Origin: Agathobacter sp.
GTDB taxonomy: Bacteria; Bacillota; Clostridia; Lachnospirales; Lachnospiraceae
Assembly: GCA_017623935.1 (NCBI GenBank)
Contig: JAGAOC010000030.1
Span: forward strand, 1 to 42,971
DNA: 42,971 bases
Direction of reading: 5' to 3'
In this document: piece by piece, positions 33,806-42,937 of the stretch
How positions within the stretch are numbered: the stretch's first letter is position 1
Layout: the number at the start of each line of letters is the position of its first letter
The notes under the pieces: generated by a model
Database searches by the model: none
Told to the model about the DNA's origin: nothing
The model's input: the letters and a program-made list of their open reading frames with translations, nothing else
Position numbers and translations under genes: made by a program

Positions 33806-34571
33806 GATTAGTGAAGCATTTTCAAATAAAAAAGCATTTATCGGATTTTTAACCGCGGGAGATCCATCCCTGGAAAAAACAGAGGAATTCATTGTTGAAA
33901 TGGAAAAAGCCGGCGCGGCCTTAATTGAGATCGGAATCCCTTTTTCCGACCCGATCGCAGAAGGTCCAGTGATCCAGGAGGCAAATGTAAGAGCTTTGTC
34001 TGCACCGGGAGGCTGTACCACAGATATGGTATTTGATATGGTAGAAAGAGTCAGCAAAAAAGTGTCTGTACCACTGGTATTCCTTACTTATTTGAATCCT
34101 GTTTTCAGCTACGGTTATGATCGATTCTGCAAAAGATGTAAGGAAGCCGGCGTTAGCGGTATCATCATTCCGGATATGCCTTTTGAAGAGAGAGGCGAAC
34201 TGATCCCATTTGCAGAGAAGCATGACGTAGAACTGATCTCCTTGATCGCGCCAACCAGTGAAGAACGGATCCAGATGATCGCCAAGGAAGCGAAGGGATA
34301 TATCTATGTAGTTTCGTCTATGGGCGTTACTGGAATCCGTAGTGAGATCACCACGGATATTGGAGAAATCATTGCAAATATCCGAAAAGCCACTGACACT
34401 CCAGTTGCTATCGGTTTTGGTATTAACACACCAGAACAGGCGGCTTCCTACAGTCAGATGGCAGACGGCGTCATCGTAGGCAGTGCCATCGTGAAGATCA
34501 TCCAGGAACATGGCGTTCACGCCGGAAAATATGTATATGATTATGTGAGATCTATGGTGGATGGAATGTAA
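33798..34571 (+). CDS. trpA: Tryptophan synthase alpha subunit
   Basis: 257 residues, a TIM barrel that releases indole from indole-glycerol phosphate into the tunnel to TrpB. FLTAGDPS, catalytic Glu in [11 protein letters not shown], catalytic Asp in [11 protein letters not shown], and phosphate-binding GFGINTPEQ. The ATG at 33798 lies inside the trpB end. The last seven codons (SMVDGM-stop) are partly duplicated directly after the stop. Confidence 0.97.
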   Translation: MSKISEAFSNKKAFIGFLTAGDPSLEKTEEFIVEMEKAGAALIEIGIPFSDPIAEGPVIQEANVRALSAPGGCTTDMVFDMVERVSKKVSVPLVFLTYLNPVFSYGYDRFCKRCKEAGVSGIIIPDMPFEERGELIPFAEKHDVELISLIAPTSEERIQMIAKEAKGYIYVVSSMGVTGIRSEITTDIGEIIANIRKATDTPVAIGFGINTPEQAASYSQMADGVIVGSAIVKIIQEHGVHAGKYVYDYVRSMVDGM

Positions 34572-34584
34572 TCTATGGTGGATG
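34550..34584 (+). repeat. 21-bp-period tandem duplication across the trpA stop codon
   Basis: ATCTATGGTGGATG occurs at 34550-34563 and again at 34571-34584, exactly 21 bp apart; the trpA TAA (34569-34571) lies between. The second copy decays after 14 nt. Confidence 0.75.
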
Positions 34585-34593
34585 AGAGGGCAG

Positions 34594-34630
34594 AAAGGAT
34601 TGGCAGCTATATGGTCAGTCCTTTTTGTTT
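34594..34630 (+). terminator. Terminator of the trp operon
   Basis: AAAGGATTGGC (34594-34604) pairs with GTCAGTCCTTT (34614-34624) with two G-U pairs, followed by T5GTTT. Confidence 0.8.
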
Positions 34631-34705
34631 CTGGAAATTTCTGGGGCAGCGAGCGCATCAATAGCAATTACAAGAGGGTAGTTTGGGAAATTTCTGTGAA
34701 GAAGG

Positions 34706-34735
34706 TAGACAAAAATAGGATAAGTTAGATATAAT
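34706..34735 (+). promoter_or_regulatory. Promoter of the coiled-coil/response-regulator pair
   Basis: TAGACA (34706-34711), 18 nt, perfect TATAAT (34730-34735); predicted start near 34742, leaving a leader of about 107 nt. Confidence 0.65.
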
Positions 34736-34745
34736 TAACTAAGAT

Positions 34746-34826
34746 ATGGAGTTAGAACAAACCATTAAATTTGTTGGTGATCCTGCCGATATATATTTTA
34801 ATGAGTATCTATCGAGGATAGAATAA
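34746..34826 (+). CDS. Possible 26-residue small ORF or gene remnant
   Basis: ATG 34746 to TAA 34826 encodes MELEQTIKFVGDP followed by ADIYFNEYLSRIE. It begins about 11 nt after the -10 hexamer, so the message would be nearly leaderless, and no Shine-Dalgarno is visible. It may be a chance frame or a decayed gene end. The rest of the 34631-34848 spacer holds only the promoter. Confidence 0.25.
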   Translation: MELEQTIKFVGDPADIYFNEYLSRIE

Positions 34827-34848
34827 GTTCACAGAATTGAGGAAGATT

Positions 34849-35550
34849 ATGTATAACGTAGAAGGTTTTGAATTTGAGACAAAGGAGCAGGCGCTCCAGG
34901 CTAAGAAAGAAGTAGAAGGTGTTCGTTACATCAAAGCTCAGATGCAGTTAGATGACCCGGAAGTTGTCCGTCGTCTCTATCAGAAACTGATTGCTCAGAA
35001 TGTATTTGAGACACCGATAGGATTAAGTTTTTTGTCTGAACTGAAACAGTACCTTCAAGCACATGATTCTGCAAGCAGGAGCGTGATCAAGATGCCATCT
35101 CACGTGGAGCCGGAGTTATTCCATGAGGAGACCGATGAGATGGATTTTGCCAGTGAAAAAGATGCAGAAGAGGCAAGAGAAGCCCGTAAAGAGGCCATCC
35201 GTCAGGAAAAAGAGAACATTCGCAAAGCCAAGAAGATGGAGAAGACTTCTAATGAAGCATTTTTAGAGAATCAGATCATGCGTGAGAAGAACGCCATAGA
35301 TAAGAACCAGAAGAAGTTGATTGAGAAATATCGCAAACGTTTTCAGGTCAGTTTGTTTTTTGCAATCGTGTTTGCAGTGGCAGTGATCGGAATGTTTGTT
35401 ATAACTTTTATCAGCAAAGATAATGTAAATATCTTAAATTATGAAAATGCTTTAATTGACAGGTACGAATCCTGGGAAGCTGATCTGCAGGAGAGGGAAG
35501 CTGCAATTCAGCAGAAGGAAGCGGAATTGGGAATCACCGGGGAAGAATAA
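34849..35550 (+). CDS. Single-pass membrane protein with charged coiled-coil region, unknown function
   Basis: 233 residues from ATG 34849 (GAGGAAG upstream; TTG 34837 rejected). No signal peptide. The N-terminal 75 residues (YNVEGFEFETKEQALQAKKE) look like a small folded domain. Residues 95-165 are a highly charged helix rich in EAREARKEA-type coil. A single membrane helix spans about 167-188, and the extracytoplasmic tail ends in another short coil (LQEREAAIQQKEAELG). It lies 17 nt before the response regulator, so the two are co-expressed; a membrane input or scaffold for that regulator is possible but unproven. Confidence 0.75.
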   Translation: MYNVEGFEFETKEQALQAKKEVEGVRYIKAQMQLDDPEVVRRLYQKLIAQNVFETPIGLSFLSELKQYLQAHDSASRSVIKMPSHVEPELFHEETDEMDFASEKDAEEAREARKEAIRQEKENIRKAKKMEKTSNEAFLENQIMREKNAIDKNQKKLIEKYRKRFQVSLFFAIVFAVAVIGMFVITFISKDNVNILNYENALIDRYESWEADLQEREAAIQQKEAELGITGEE

Positions 35551-35567
35551 TAGTAGCGAGGTTTTAA

Positions 35568-36245
35568 ATGAGTAAGATTAAGATTCTTGTGGTGGATGAT
35601 GAGAGCCGCATGCGCAAACTGGTACGGGATTTTTTAGTACGGGAAGATTACGAAGTTTTAGAGGCAGCAGATGGAGAGGAAGCATTAGATCTGTTTTACA
35701 GAGATAAAGAAATTGAACTTTTGATCTTGGATGTAATGATGCCGAAGATGAATGGTTGGGAAGTCTGCAAGGAGGTTCGTGAGACCTCCAAGGTTCCGAT
35801 CATCATGCTCACTGCAAAAGGCGATGAGAGCGACGAACTGATGGGCTTTGATTTAGGTGTAGACGAGTACATTTCCAAGCCTTTTTCACCGAAGATCCTG
35901 GTAGCACGAGTGGGAGCACTTCTCCGTCGAGCAAATAAGTTAGGAGACGAAGCACAGCTTCGAGAGATAGGCGGAATTGTTTTAGATAAAAAGGCTCATC
36001 TGGTATCTATCGACGGACAGCCAATTGACTTAAGTTTTAAGGAATTTGAACTTTTAGATTATTTCATGGAAAATGCAGGAATCGCATTATCCCGTGAACG
36101 TATATTGAACAGTGTGTGGAACTACGATTATTTCGGCGATGCCCGCACCATCGACACCCACGTCAAAAAACTCCGTAGCAAGATGGGCGACAAAGGAGAC
36201 TACATCAAGACCATCTGGGGCATGGGGTATAAATTTGAGTGTTAG
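35568..36245 (+). CDS. OmpR/PhoB-family response regulator
   Basis: 225 residues. Receiver domain with acidic pocket D10/D11, phospho-acceptor D55 in LLILDVMMPK, T82 and K104 (YISKPFSP), all intact. C-terminal winged helix (about 125-225) with the DARTIDTHVKKLRSKMG recognition region and GMGYKFE end. The expected histidine kinase gene is not downstream; instead a repeat element begins 13 nt after the stop. The kinase may be encoded elsewhere or have been displaced. Confidence 0.95.
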   Translation: MSKIKILVVDDESRMRKLVRDFLVREDYEVLEAADGEEALDLFYRDKEIELLILDVMMPKMNGWEVCKEVRETSKVPIIMLTAKGDESDELMGFDLGVDEYISKPFSPKILVARVGALLRRANKLGDEAQLREIGGIVLDKKAHLVSIDGQPIDLSFKEFELLDYFMENAGIALSRERILNSVWNYDYFGDARTIDTHVKKLRSKMGDKGDYIKTIWGMGYKFEC

Positions 36246-36258
36246 CTACGAGCAGAGC

Positions 36259-36319
36259 AAAAATAGAGTCTGTCAGGCGATGGAAATTTATTTCCATGAG
36301 CATGACAGGATCTATTTTT
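36259..36319 (+). terminator. Long hairpin after the response regulator
   Basis: AAAAATAGA (36259-36267) pairs with TCTATTTTT (36311-36319); inside are CTGTCA/TGACAG and ATGGAAAT/ATTTCCAT. It ends in a T-rich run and would terminate the regulator transcript, but it is also the left edge of the repeat element. Confidence 0.65.
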
Positions 36320-36529
36320 ATTGTGCGACAGCACAGACAACGAACGAGCTAGTCTCGCGAGTTGAGCGCTGCGAGAAGAGCCGACAACGGATAAATCTGG
36401 CGACAGCCAGTCAGCGAGATGAAGCGAAGCGGAATCGAGCTGAGCCTTGCTTGTAGAGTGACAGGCTCTATTTTTATTGTGCGACAGCACAGACAACGAG
36501 CGAGCTAGTCTCGCGAGTTGAGCGCTGCG
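36303..36529 (+). repeat. 71-bp direct repeat pair in a non-coding repeat element
   Basis: Copies at 36303-36373 and 36459-36529 agree at 69 of 71 positions, 156 bp apart. Each starts TGACAGGMTCTATTTTTATT and contains palindromic pieces such as CTCGCGAG and AGCGCT. The 85-nt middle contains GAAGCGAAGC-type sequence. No plausible gene is present; open frames here are by-products of the repeat. The element fills the 319-bp gap between the response regulator and the VOC gene. Confidence 0.85.
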
Positions 36530-36564
36530 CGTCTCGGCGATCATCTCGCCCCCCTGCAAATTAA

Positions 36565-36948
36565 TTATTCCGTTATCTCAATCTGATTTCCCTCAATTCC
36601 AATAATACAACTTTCATAGTAACCATCTCCAGTCGTTCTCGGTCCGCTGATAACAGAATAACCATCTTTTCTTATTTTCTCGGTTAGTTCATTTACAGCG
36701 TCTTTGCTTCCAACGCTAAAGGCAATATGAATATAACCAGTTCGTGTTAAGGTTTTTCCTGCATCTTCCCTTTGAGGCTTATTCATAATTTCCAGTCTTG
36801 CTCCGTCGTCAAAACTCAAAAAATATGAACGAAAATCTGTTTTTTGATTGTGATACCCCTCGTTTGGTATTGCATTGAAATATTTAACAAAGAATTCTTT
36901 TGTTTTCTCCAAATCATTTACATACATTGCAATATGTTCTATACGCAT
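36565..36948 (-). CDS. VOC-superfamily (glyoxalase/bleomycin-resistance-like) protein
   Basis: 127 residues, one complete vicinal-oxygen-chelate unit made of two beta-alpha-beta-beta-beta modules. MRIEHIAMYVNDLEKTKEFFVKYF begins it with His5; HIAFSVGS opens the second module and the last residues IEITE provide the metal Glu. Members are lyases or drug-binding proteins; the substrate is unknown. GGAGG precedes ATG 36948. It is the second gene after the EamA transporter (28-nt gap). Base composition is more AT-rich than in the neighbours. Confidence 0.88.
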   Translation of the reverse strand: MRIEHIAMYVNDLEKTKEFFVKYFNAIPNEGYHNQKTDFRSYFLSFDDGARLEIMNKPQREDAGKTLTRTGYIHIAFSVGSKDAVNELTEKIRKDGYSVISGPRTTGDGYYESCIIGIEGNQIEITE

Positions 36949-36976
36949 AAATTACCTCCGTCAAATTTTTGGGGTG

Positions 36977-37390
36977 TTATATAACCATTATTAATGTTCC
37001 AATGCCTATCAGAATACATCCAATTAGCGACTTAATCGTAAAATCTTCATGTAAAAACACAAAAGCTAACACCAAGGTAATCACTACACTTAATTTATCT
37101 ATTGGCACAACTTTTGATGCATCTCCTACTTGCAATGCTTTATAATAGCATAGCCATGAAGCTCCCGTTGCTAATCCTGACAATATTAGAAATAACCAGC
37201 TTTTTTTGCTAATTTCAGATATTCCACTTTGGGCATTTGTCAAAAATACCATTCCCCATGCCATAATTACAACCACAACTGTTCTGATAGCTGTTGCAAG
37301 ATTTGAGTTCACACCATCTATGCCGACTTTTGCCAGTATAGAGGTAAGTGCGGCAAATATTGCAGACAGTAATGCTAATACAAACCACAT
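36977..37390 (-). CDS. EamA/DMT-family small transporter (single-repeat form)
   Basis: 137 residues with about four to five hydrophobic helices, that is, one EamA repeat rather than the usual two. WFVLALLSAIFAALTSILAKVGI and SWLFLILSGLATGASWLCYYKAL are typical; the C-terminus LGCILIGIGTLIMV-like segment closes the repeat. Such half-size proteins act as dimers. GGAGG lies 9 nt before ATG 37390. With the VOC gene it could form a small efflux/detoxification pair; the substrate is unknown. Confidence 0.85.
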   Translation of the reverse strand: MWFVLALLSAIFAALTSILAKVGIDGVNSNLATAIRTVVVVIMAWGMVFLTNAQSGISEISKKSWLFLILSGLATGASWLCYYKALQVGDASKVVPIDKLSVVITLVLAFVFLHEDFTIKSLIGCILIGIGTLIMVI

Positions 37391-37444
37391 ACAATTGGAC
37401 CTCCATTTTCTCTTTTGTTCATTTTCAAAGCGTAAACTTTAAAT

Positions 37445-37609
37445 CTATTGTAGAAGTGTTGCTTCCACTAAGAAGCTGTTGTCATATTTTTCGAAATATT
37501 CAGTCTGTGTTGGCTCTCCATTGCCGGATGTGACATCAACAGTATAGTTTCCGGTTTCACTGAAGGTTACTTCAATCGTATAAAGATGAATACCTCCTGT
37601 ATCAAATTT
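37445..37609 (-). pseudogene. Remnant of a secreted beta-sandwich-like protein
   Basis: On the minus strand a frame bounded by stops encodes 54 residues without a start codon, including LYTIEVTFSETGNYTVDVTSG and FLVEATLLQ before a TAG. Alternating hydrophobic and Thr/Ser residues look like the C-terminal end of an Ig-like or surface protein. It explains most of the 358-bp gap before 37749; the rest holds the next promoter. Confidence 0.4.
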
Positions 37610-37698
37610 TTAGTCACGAAACTGATAAAGATATTATATCGCTACAAGAAACTGAGAACAAGCTGAAAAATTAAACTTATAAAATTACAGACAATGAT

Positions 37699-37727
37699 TT
37701 GTAATTTATAAAGTTACGCGTTATAAT
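37699..37727 (+). promoter_or_regulatory. Promoter of the HNHP/EF-hand cassette
   Basis: TTGTAA (37699-37704), 17 nt, perfect TATAAT (37722-37727). An inverted repeat AAATTACA/TGTAATTT (37682-37689 and 37700-37707) overlaps the -35 and could be an operator. Confidence 0.7.
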
Positions 37728-37748
37728 TAAAAGAAAAAGGAGAAAAAT

Positions 37749-38339
37749 ATGTTAAACGTAGGGTCAATATCGTCACATAAGAAGCAGTTTATTAATGAAG
37801 CAAGTATTTTAAGATTGAGACCATATGTAATTGATGAAATAGGAGAGGATGAATCTTTTTATTTATATCAGCAGTGTCAAAAATTATTGTACCATGCTTT
37901 TAGTAGGAATATGAGTAATGAAGTTGCATTAGTTTATACCGTCAAAGAGCATGAAGAGGGTAATTATATTTTAGGGACGCAGACAAATACCGATTTAGAG
38001 TCTGATACTAAGACACAACAAATTTTAAATAAAAAGGATGATAATATATGTATATTGTTGCATAATCATCCAACGGATTTATCATTTTCGATTGAAGATT
38101 TTGCAGAGTTTTTATTATATGGCAAATTGAAAGTGATGGTGGCTATAACTAATTCTGGGGAACAGTATTTTATGACTAAAACCAGCGATTATGATAGAAA
38201 GAAAGCTGTAAAAAAATTGATCGAGATATCGAAAATCTGTGATCATAATAATGATGGGAAATTAACGAGATCAGAATCTGTACAGGCAGCGAAGCAATTT
38301 GAAAAAGTTGCATATGCGGTTGGAATACGAATTGAGTAA
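37749..38339 (+). CDS. Protein with HNHP metallopeptidase-like motif and C-terminal EF-hand loop, unknown function
   Basis: 196 residues, no signal or membrane segment. AAGGAGA precedes ATG 37749. ICILLHNHPTDLSFSIEDF (101-119) resembles the JAMM/JAB metal motif H-x-H-x7-S-x2-D but is one residue shorter; it is closer to the HNHP..FS..D form I recall from phage head-morphogenesis and polymorphic-toxin C-termini. The next strand, VMVAITNSGEQYFM, fits that fold. Residues 165-176 (DHNNDGKLTRSE) match an EF-hand loop at every ligand position (1, 3, 5, 7, 9, 12), so calcium binding is plausible. Low GC and location beside a gene remnant suggest transfer. Protease or toxin activity is inference. Confidence 0.75.
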   Translation: MLNVGSISSHKKQFINEASILRLRPYVIDEIGEDESFYLYQQCQKLLYHAFSRNMSNEVALVYTVKEHEEGNYILGTQTNTDLESDTKTQQILNKKDDNICILLHNHPTDLSFSIEDFAEFLLYGKLKVMVAITNSGEQYFMTKTSDYDRKKAVKKLIEISKICDHNNDGKLTRSESVQAAKQFEKVAYAVGIRIE

Positions 38340-38353
38340 AGGAGGAGTGTGAT

Positions 38354-38509
38354 ATGAAAAAACCAACATTTTCAATTCTAGTAGATTCAGAAGAAAATAC
38401 TAATCTGGCAATACAGCAATTAATTGATATATCATTAGAAGATGGAACTATTACAGAAGAAGATCTGAAAGAGATAGAAGAGAAAAGAACTCTTTTAGCA
38501 GAGGCATAA
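38354..38509 (+). CDS. 51-residue acidic partner of the HNHP/EF-hand protein
   Basis: ATG 38354 to TAA 38509, preceded by a strong GGAGGAG, 14 nt after the larger gene. It encodes MKKPTFSILVDSEENTNL followed by a helical acidic stretch. ISLEDGTITEEDLKEIEEKR resembles the second half of an EF-hand (DGTIT) but lacks the first two ligands. Close coupling, small size and charge fit an immunity/antitoxin-like or regulatory partner, but no family is recognised. Confidence 0.7.
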   Translation: MKKPTFSILVDSEENTNLAIQQLIDISLEDGTITEEDLKEIEEKRTLLAEA

Positions 38510-38562
38510 TTGACATTAGGTACTGTAAAAGTGGTATTTGTTTTAAACTTTAAGTAAAGCAT

Positions 38563-38595
38563 GGAGTGTGATTCGTTTGAATACACTCCTTTTTT
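38563..38595 (+). terminator. Terminator of the HNHP/EF-hand cassette
   Basis: GGAGTGT (38563-38569) pairs with ACACTCC (38583-38589), with inner ATTC/GAAT, followed by T6. Confidence 0.85.
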
Positions 38596-38656
38596 ATTTT
38601 CCATTTTGGGTGTAAAACTACCAAAACGCACTTAGGATTATTAGGTAATTTGCACA

Positions 38657-38708
38657 TTGACTTTTTATTGCCGTGTGATAGACTAAAAAGTGAGCAAACG
38701 GTTGCGCA
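38657..38708 (+). promoter_or_regulatory. Galactanase promoter with LacI-family operator
   Basis: TTGACT (38657-38662), 16 nt, TAGACT (38679-38684). At the expected transcription start lies the near-palindrome TGAGCAAACGGTTGCGCA (38691-38708), which matches GCAAACGTTTGC-type LacI/MalR or CcpA-like sites with one asymmetric centre base. No lacI gene is present in the window, so the repressor acts in trans. Confidence 0.7.
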
Positions 38709-38748
38709 AATGAGAAAACCGTACAATAAAAAGGGAGGTATGTTCTAA

Positions 38749-40758
<2,010 letters not shown>

Positions 40759-40790
40759 ATTTAACAATAAAATGAAATAAAATAAAAACA

Positions 40791-40830
40791 AACCGGCTGT
40801 GATCTTCAAAATGAGATCACAGCCGGTTTT
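40791..40830 (+). terminator. Terminator after the galactanase gene
   Basis: A perfect 14-bp stem AACCGGCTGTGATC/GATCACAGCCGGTT over a 10-nt loop with TTTT at its end. Confidence 0.85.
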
Positions 40831-40860
40831 GCATGCTAGGAGATATAAAAAATACAAGAA

Positions 40861-40912
40861 TTCATATGAAAAACGCAAATAAAACACAAAAGTTCATATG
40901 AAAAAAGCAAAT
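40861..40912 (+). repeat. Paired direct repeat with TTCATATGAA palindromes upstream of the ATPase gene
   Basis: TTCATATGAAAAAMGCAAAT occurs at 40861-40880 and 40893-40912, 32 bp (three helical turns) apart; each contains the perfect palindrome TTCATATGAA. They lie 42-93 bp upstream of a perfect TATAAT at 40954-40959, a layout that suits a dimeric regulator bound to one face of the DNA. Confidence 0.6.
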
Positions 40913-40982
40913 GTTTTGATTGTTTTTCCACATAAAACGTGATAAATTAAACATATAATAAACTCGAAAGTGAGATGAATCC

Positions 40983-42314
40983 ATGGAAAGAGATATTATG
41001 AAACAGTTGGTGAATTGGAAAGAGTCTGCGGATCGAAAGCCATTATTGTTAACAGGAGTGAGACAATGCGGTAAGACATATGTCTGTAAGCAATTTGGTG
41101 AACAGTATTTTGAAGATGTTGCCTATTTTTATTTTGAGGGAAATAAAGGACTTGCATCTATATTTGAATATGATTTTGATGTGGAAAGAATTATAGATGA
41201 GTTGGGTAGCATAATTAGGGGGAAAGAGATCATTCCAGGAAAAACACTGGTAATATTTGATGAAATACAGTCCTGTCCAAATGCTATAACTTCCCTCAAA
41301 TATTTTTGTGAAAATAAACCGGAACTTCATATAGTGTGCGCTGGATCCCTGTTGGGAGTATCTATAAAAAGAGATAATATTTCATTTCCAGTTGGAAAAG
41401 TTGATCGACTTCAAATGTACCCTCTTTCGTTTGCAGAGTTTTTGCGAGCTGACGGAGGAGAAGCAATTTATGAAGGTGTTCAAAAGTATGGTATAGATCG
41501 TGAACTGCCAGAGTTATATACGGGTAAATTAGAGAAAGCATTAAAATATTATTATATAGTTGGTGGAATGCCAGAAGTAGTTTCAAAATGGGTAGAAACT
41601 CATAGTTTTGAAAAAGTTGAAAAATTGCAGGAGAATATTTTGCAGGATTATAGTAGCGATTTTGCAAAACACGCACCTAAGACGGATATTCCGAAATTAG
41701 GATGGATCTGGGAATCTATTCCAAAGCAATTAGCAAAAGATAATAACAAGTTTGTGTTTTCCCATGTAAAAGAGGGAAAGAGATCTAGTGAGTTAGAGGA
41801 TGCTTTAGAATGGTTGATAGATGCGGGGCTAGTATATAAATTAGAATTGGTTTCACATCCAGAACTTCCACTTTCGTTTTGTTCAGATGCAACATTTTTT
41901 AAAATCTATTTATCTGACGTGGGGTTATTGCGAAAAAAGTCTGGAGTGTCATATAGAACTATCTTAGAAGACTCTGATCTGTATAAGAATTTTAAAGGAG
42001 CTTTTACAGAGAATTTTGTATTAACAGAATTAGTGAAACAGAAGATACATCCGTATTTTTGGCGTTCTGGAAATACCGCGGAACTGGATTTTTTATTTGA
42101 ATATGAGGATAAGATAATACCAGTGGAAGCAAAGGCGGAGATTCATACCCGGGCAAAAAGCTATAGTCAGTATTGTAAGAAATATAGTCCCCAAATTGGT
42201 TTTAAGTTTTCTATGAAAAATGTAGGAAATCATATGGTAGAAAGTACAACAACATATAGCGTTCCACTGTATTTGATCTGGTTGGTAAAGAAATATATTG
42301 ATAACCGAGGTTAA
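40983..42314 (+). CDS. AAA-type ATPase with C-terminal DUF4143
   Basis: 443 residues. N-terminal AAA_14 domain with Walker A GVRQCGKT (25-32) and Walker B TLVIFDEIQSC (88-98), then AGSLLGV (sensor) and YPLSFAEFL. Late DUF4143 part with YLSDVGLLR, GAFTENFVLTELVKQ, YFWRSGNTAELDFLFEYEDKIIPVEAKA, a PD-(D/E)XK-like nuclease core (E..D..EAK). Function is unknown; these genes are abundant in gut Clostridia and often variable between strains. ATG 40983 has only a weak ribosome binding site; an internal ATG at 40998 is possible. Monocistronic. Confidence 0.93.
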   Translation: MERDIMKQLVNWKESADRKPLLLTGVRQCGKTYVCKQFGEQYFEDVAYFYFEGNKGLASIFEYDFDVERIIDELGSIIRGKEIIPGKTLVIFDEIQSCPNAITSLKYFCENKPELHIVCAGSLLGVSIKRDNISFPVGKVDRLQMYPLSFAEFLRADGGEAIYEGVQKYGIDRELPELYTGKLEKALKYYYIVGGMPEVVSKWVETHSFEKVEKLQENILQDYSSDFAKHAPKTDIPKLGWIWESIPKQLAKDNNKFVFSHVKEGKRSSELEDALEWLIDAGLVYKLELVSHPELPLSFCSDATFFKIYLSDVGLLRKKSGVSYRTILEDSDLYKNFKGAFTENFVLTELVKQKIHPYFWRSGNTAELDFLFEYEDKIIPVEAKAEIHTRAKSYSQYCKKYSPQIGFKFSMKNVGNHMVESTTTYSVPLYLIWLVKKYIDNRG

Positions 42315-42332
42315 AATATGGAAAATAAAGGA

Positions 42333-42385
42333 GGCTGTCCCAAACTATGATTTTAATAAGTCATAGTGGAGGGACAGCCGTTTTT
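42333..42385 (+). terminator. Terminator of the ATPase gene
   Basis: GGCTGTCCC/GGGACAGCC (42333-42341 with 42371-42379) with inner ACTATGA/TCATAGT, followed by GT5. Confidence 0.88.
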
Positions 42386-42428
42386 GTGCGCTTCACCCTT
42401 CAAAAAGTGTCACTTGCCATCTTGCTAA

Positions 42429-42457
42429 TTGTGAAAAAACACCCCACCTGTTACAAT
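42429..42457 (+). promoter_or_regulatory. Promoter of the LytTR gene
   Basis: TTGTGA (42429-42434), 17 nt, TACAAT (42452-42457), 30 nt before the start codon. Confidence 0.7.
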
Positions 42458-42487
42458 ATGCCTATCTTAACAAAAGGAAGGTTTCCA

Positions 42488-42937
42488 ATGAAATATACGA
42501 TACAAAAGATCCCAAAAGGGGAAGATGAGGTCATATTAAGGTATCAGACCATGACTCCGGAAGTCGAGCGGGTCTATTACTTTTTAAATGGAATGGAGCA
42601 AAAACTTATAGGCTGGAATGAAAAAACGCAGGTTGTTTTGGAATTGTCTCAGATCTTATATATAGAGAGTGTAGATGGAAAAACTTTTGCTTACACAGAA
42701 AAGGAAGTGTTGCGCATGGATCATTCTCTGAATCGATTAGAGACGATCTTAAGTGATATTAATTTCTTTCGTTGCAGCAAATCCATGATCATTAATATCG
42801 ATAAAGTAGAACGTTTAAAGAGTCTTCCGTCTAATCGGATTGATGCAGTTATGCGTAACGGAGAACATATCTTAATATCCAGAACCTATGCGTCAGATTT
42901 TAGAAAAAGATTAAGAGGAGGTAGAGAGAATGAGTAA
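42488..42937 (+). CDS. LytTR-domain DNA-binding regulator
   Basis: 149 residues from ATG 42488 (AAGGAAGG upstream); the in-frame extension back to 42347 runs through the terminator and promoter and is rejected. About 45 N-terminal residues precede a LytTR domain: QILYIESVDGKTFAYTEKEV, LEDI-like LNRLETILSDINFFRCSKSMIIN and RTYASDFRKRL. No receiver domain, so it is a one-component regulator. Such genes usually pair with a small membrane protein of the DUF3021 type, and the next frame starts inside its end. Confidence 0.93.
   Translation: MKYTIQKIPKGEDEVILRYQTMTPEVERVYYFLNGMEQKLIGWNEKTQVVLELSQILYIESVDGKTFAYTEKEVLRMDHSLNRLETILSDINFFRCSKSMIINIDKVERLKSLPSNRIDAVMRNGEHILISRTYASDFRKRLRGGRENE

Noticed and set aside
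36242-36559. Open frames across the repeat element (both strands) with an internal duplicated peptide
   Set aside because: The duplicated peptide simply reflects the 71-bp direct repeat; no ribosome binding site or family likeness.
36246-38595. Prophage or integrative element
   Set aside because: No integrase, recombinase, transposase or attachment-site duplication is visible; only repeats and an AT-rich accessory gene set.
38740-38748. Two-codon leader ORF (ATG TTC TAA) just before the galactanase start
   Set aside because: The SD is only 1 nt from this ATG, too close for initiation; the SD better serves GTG 38749.
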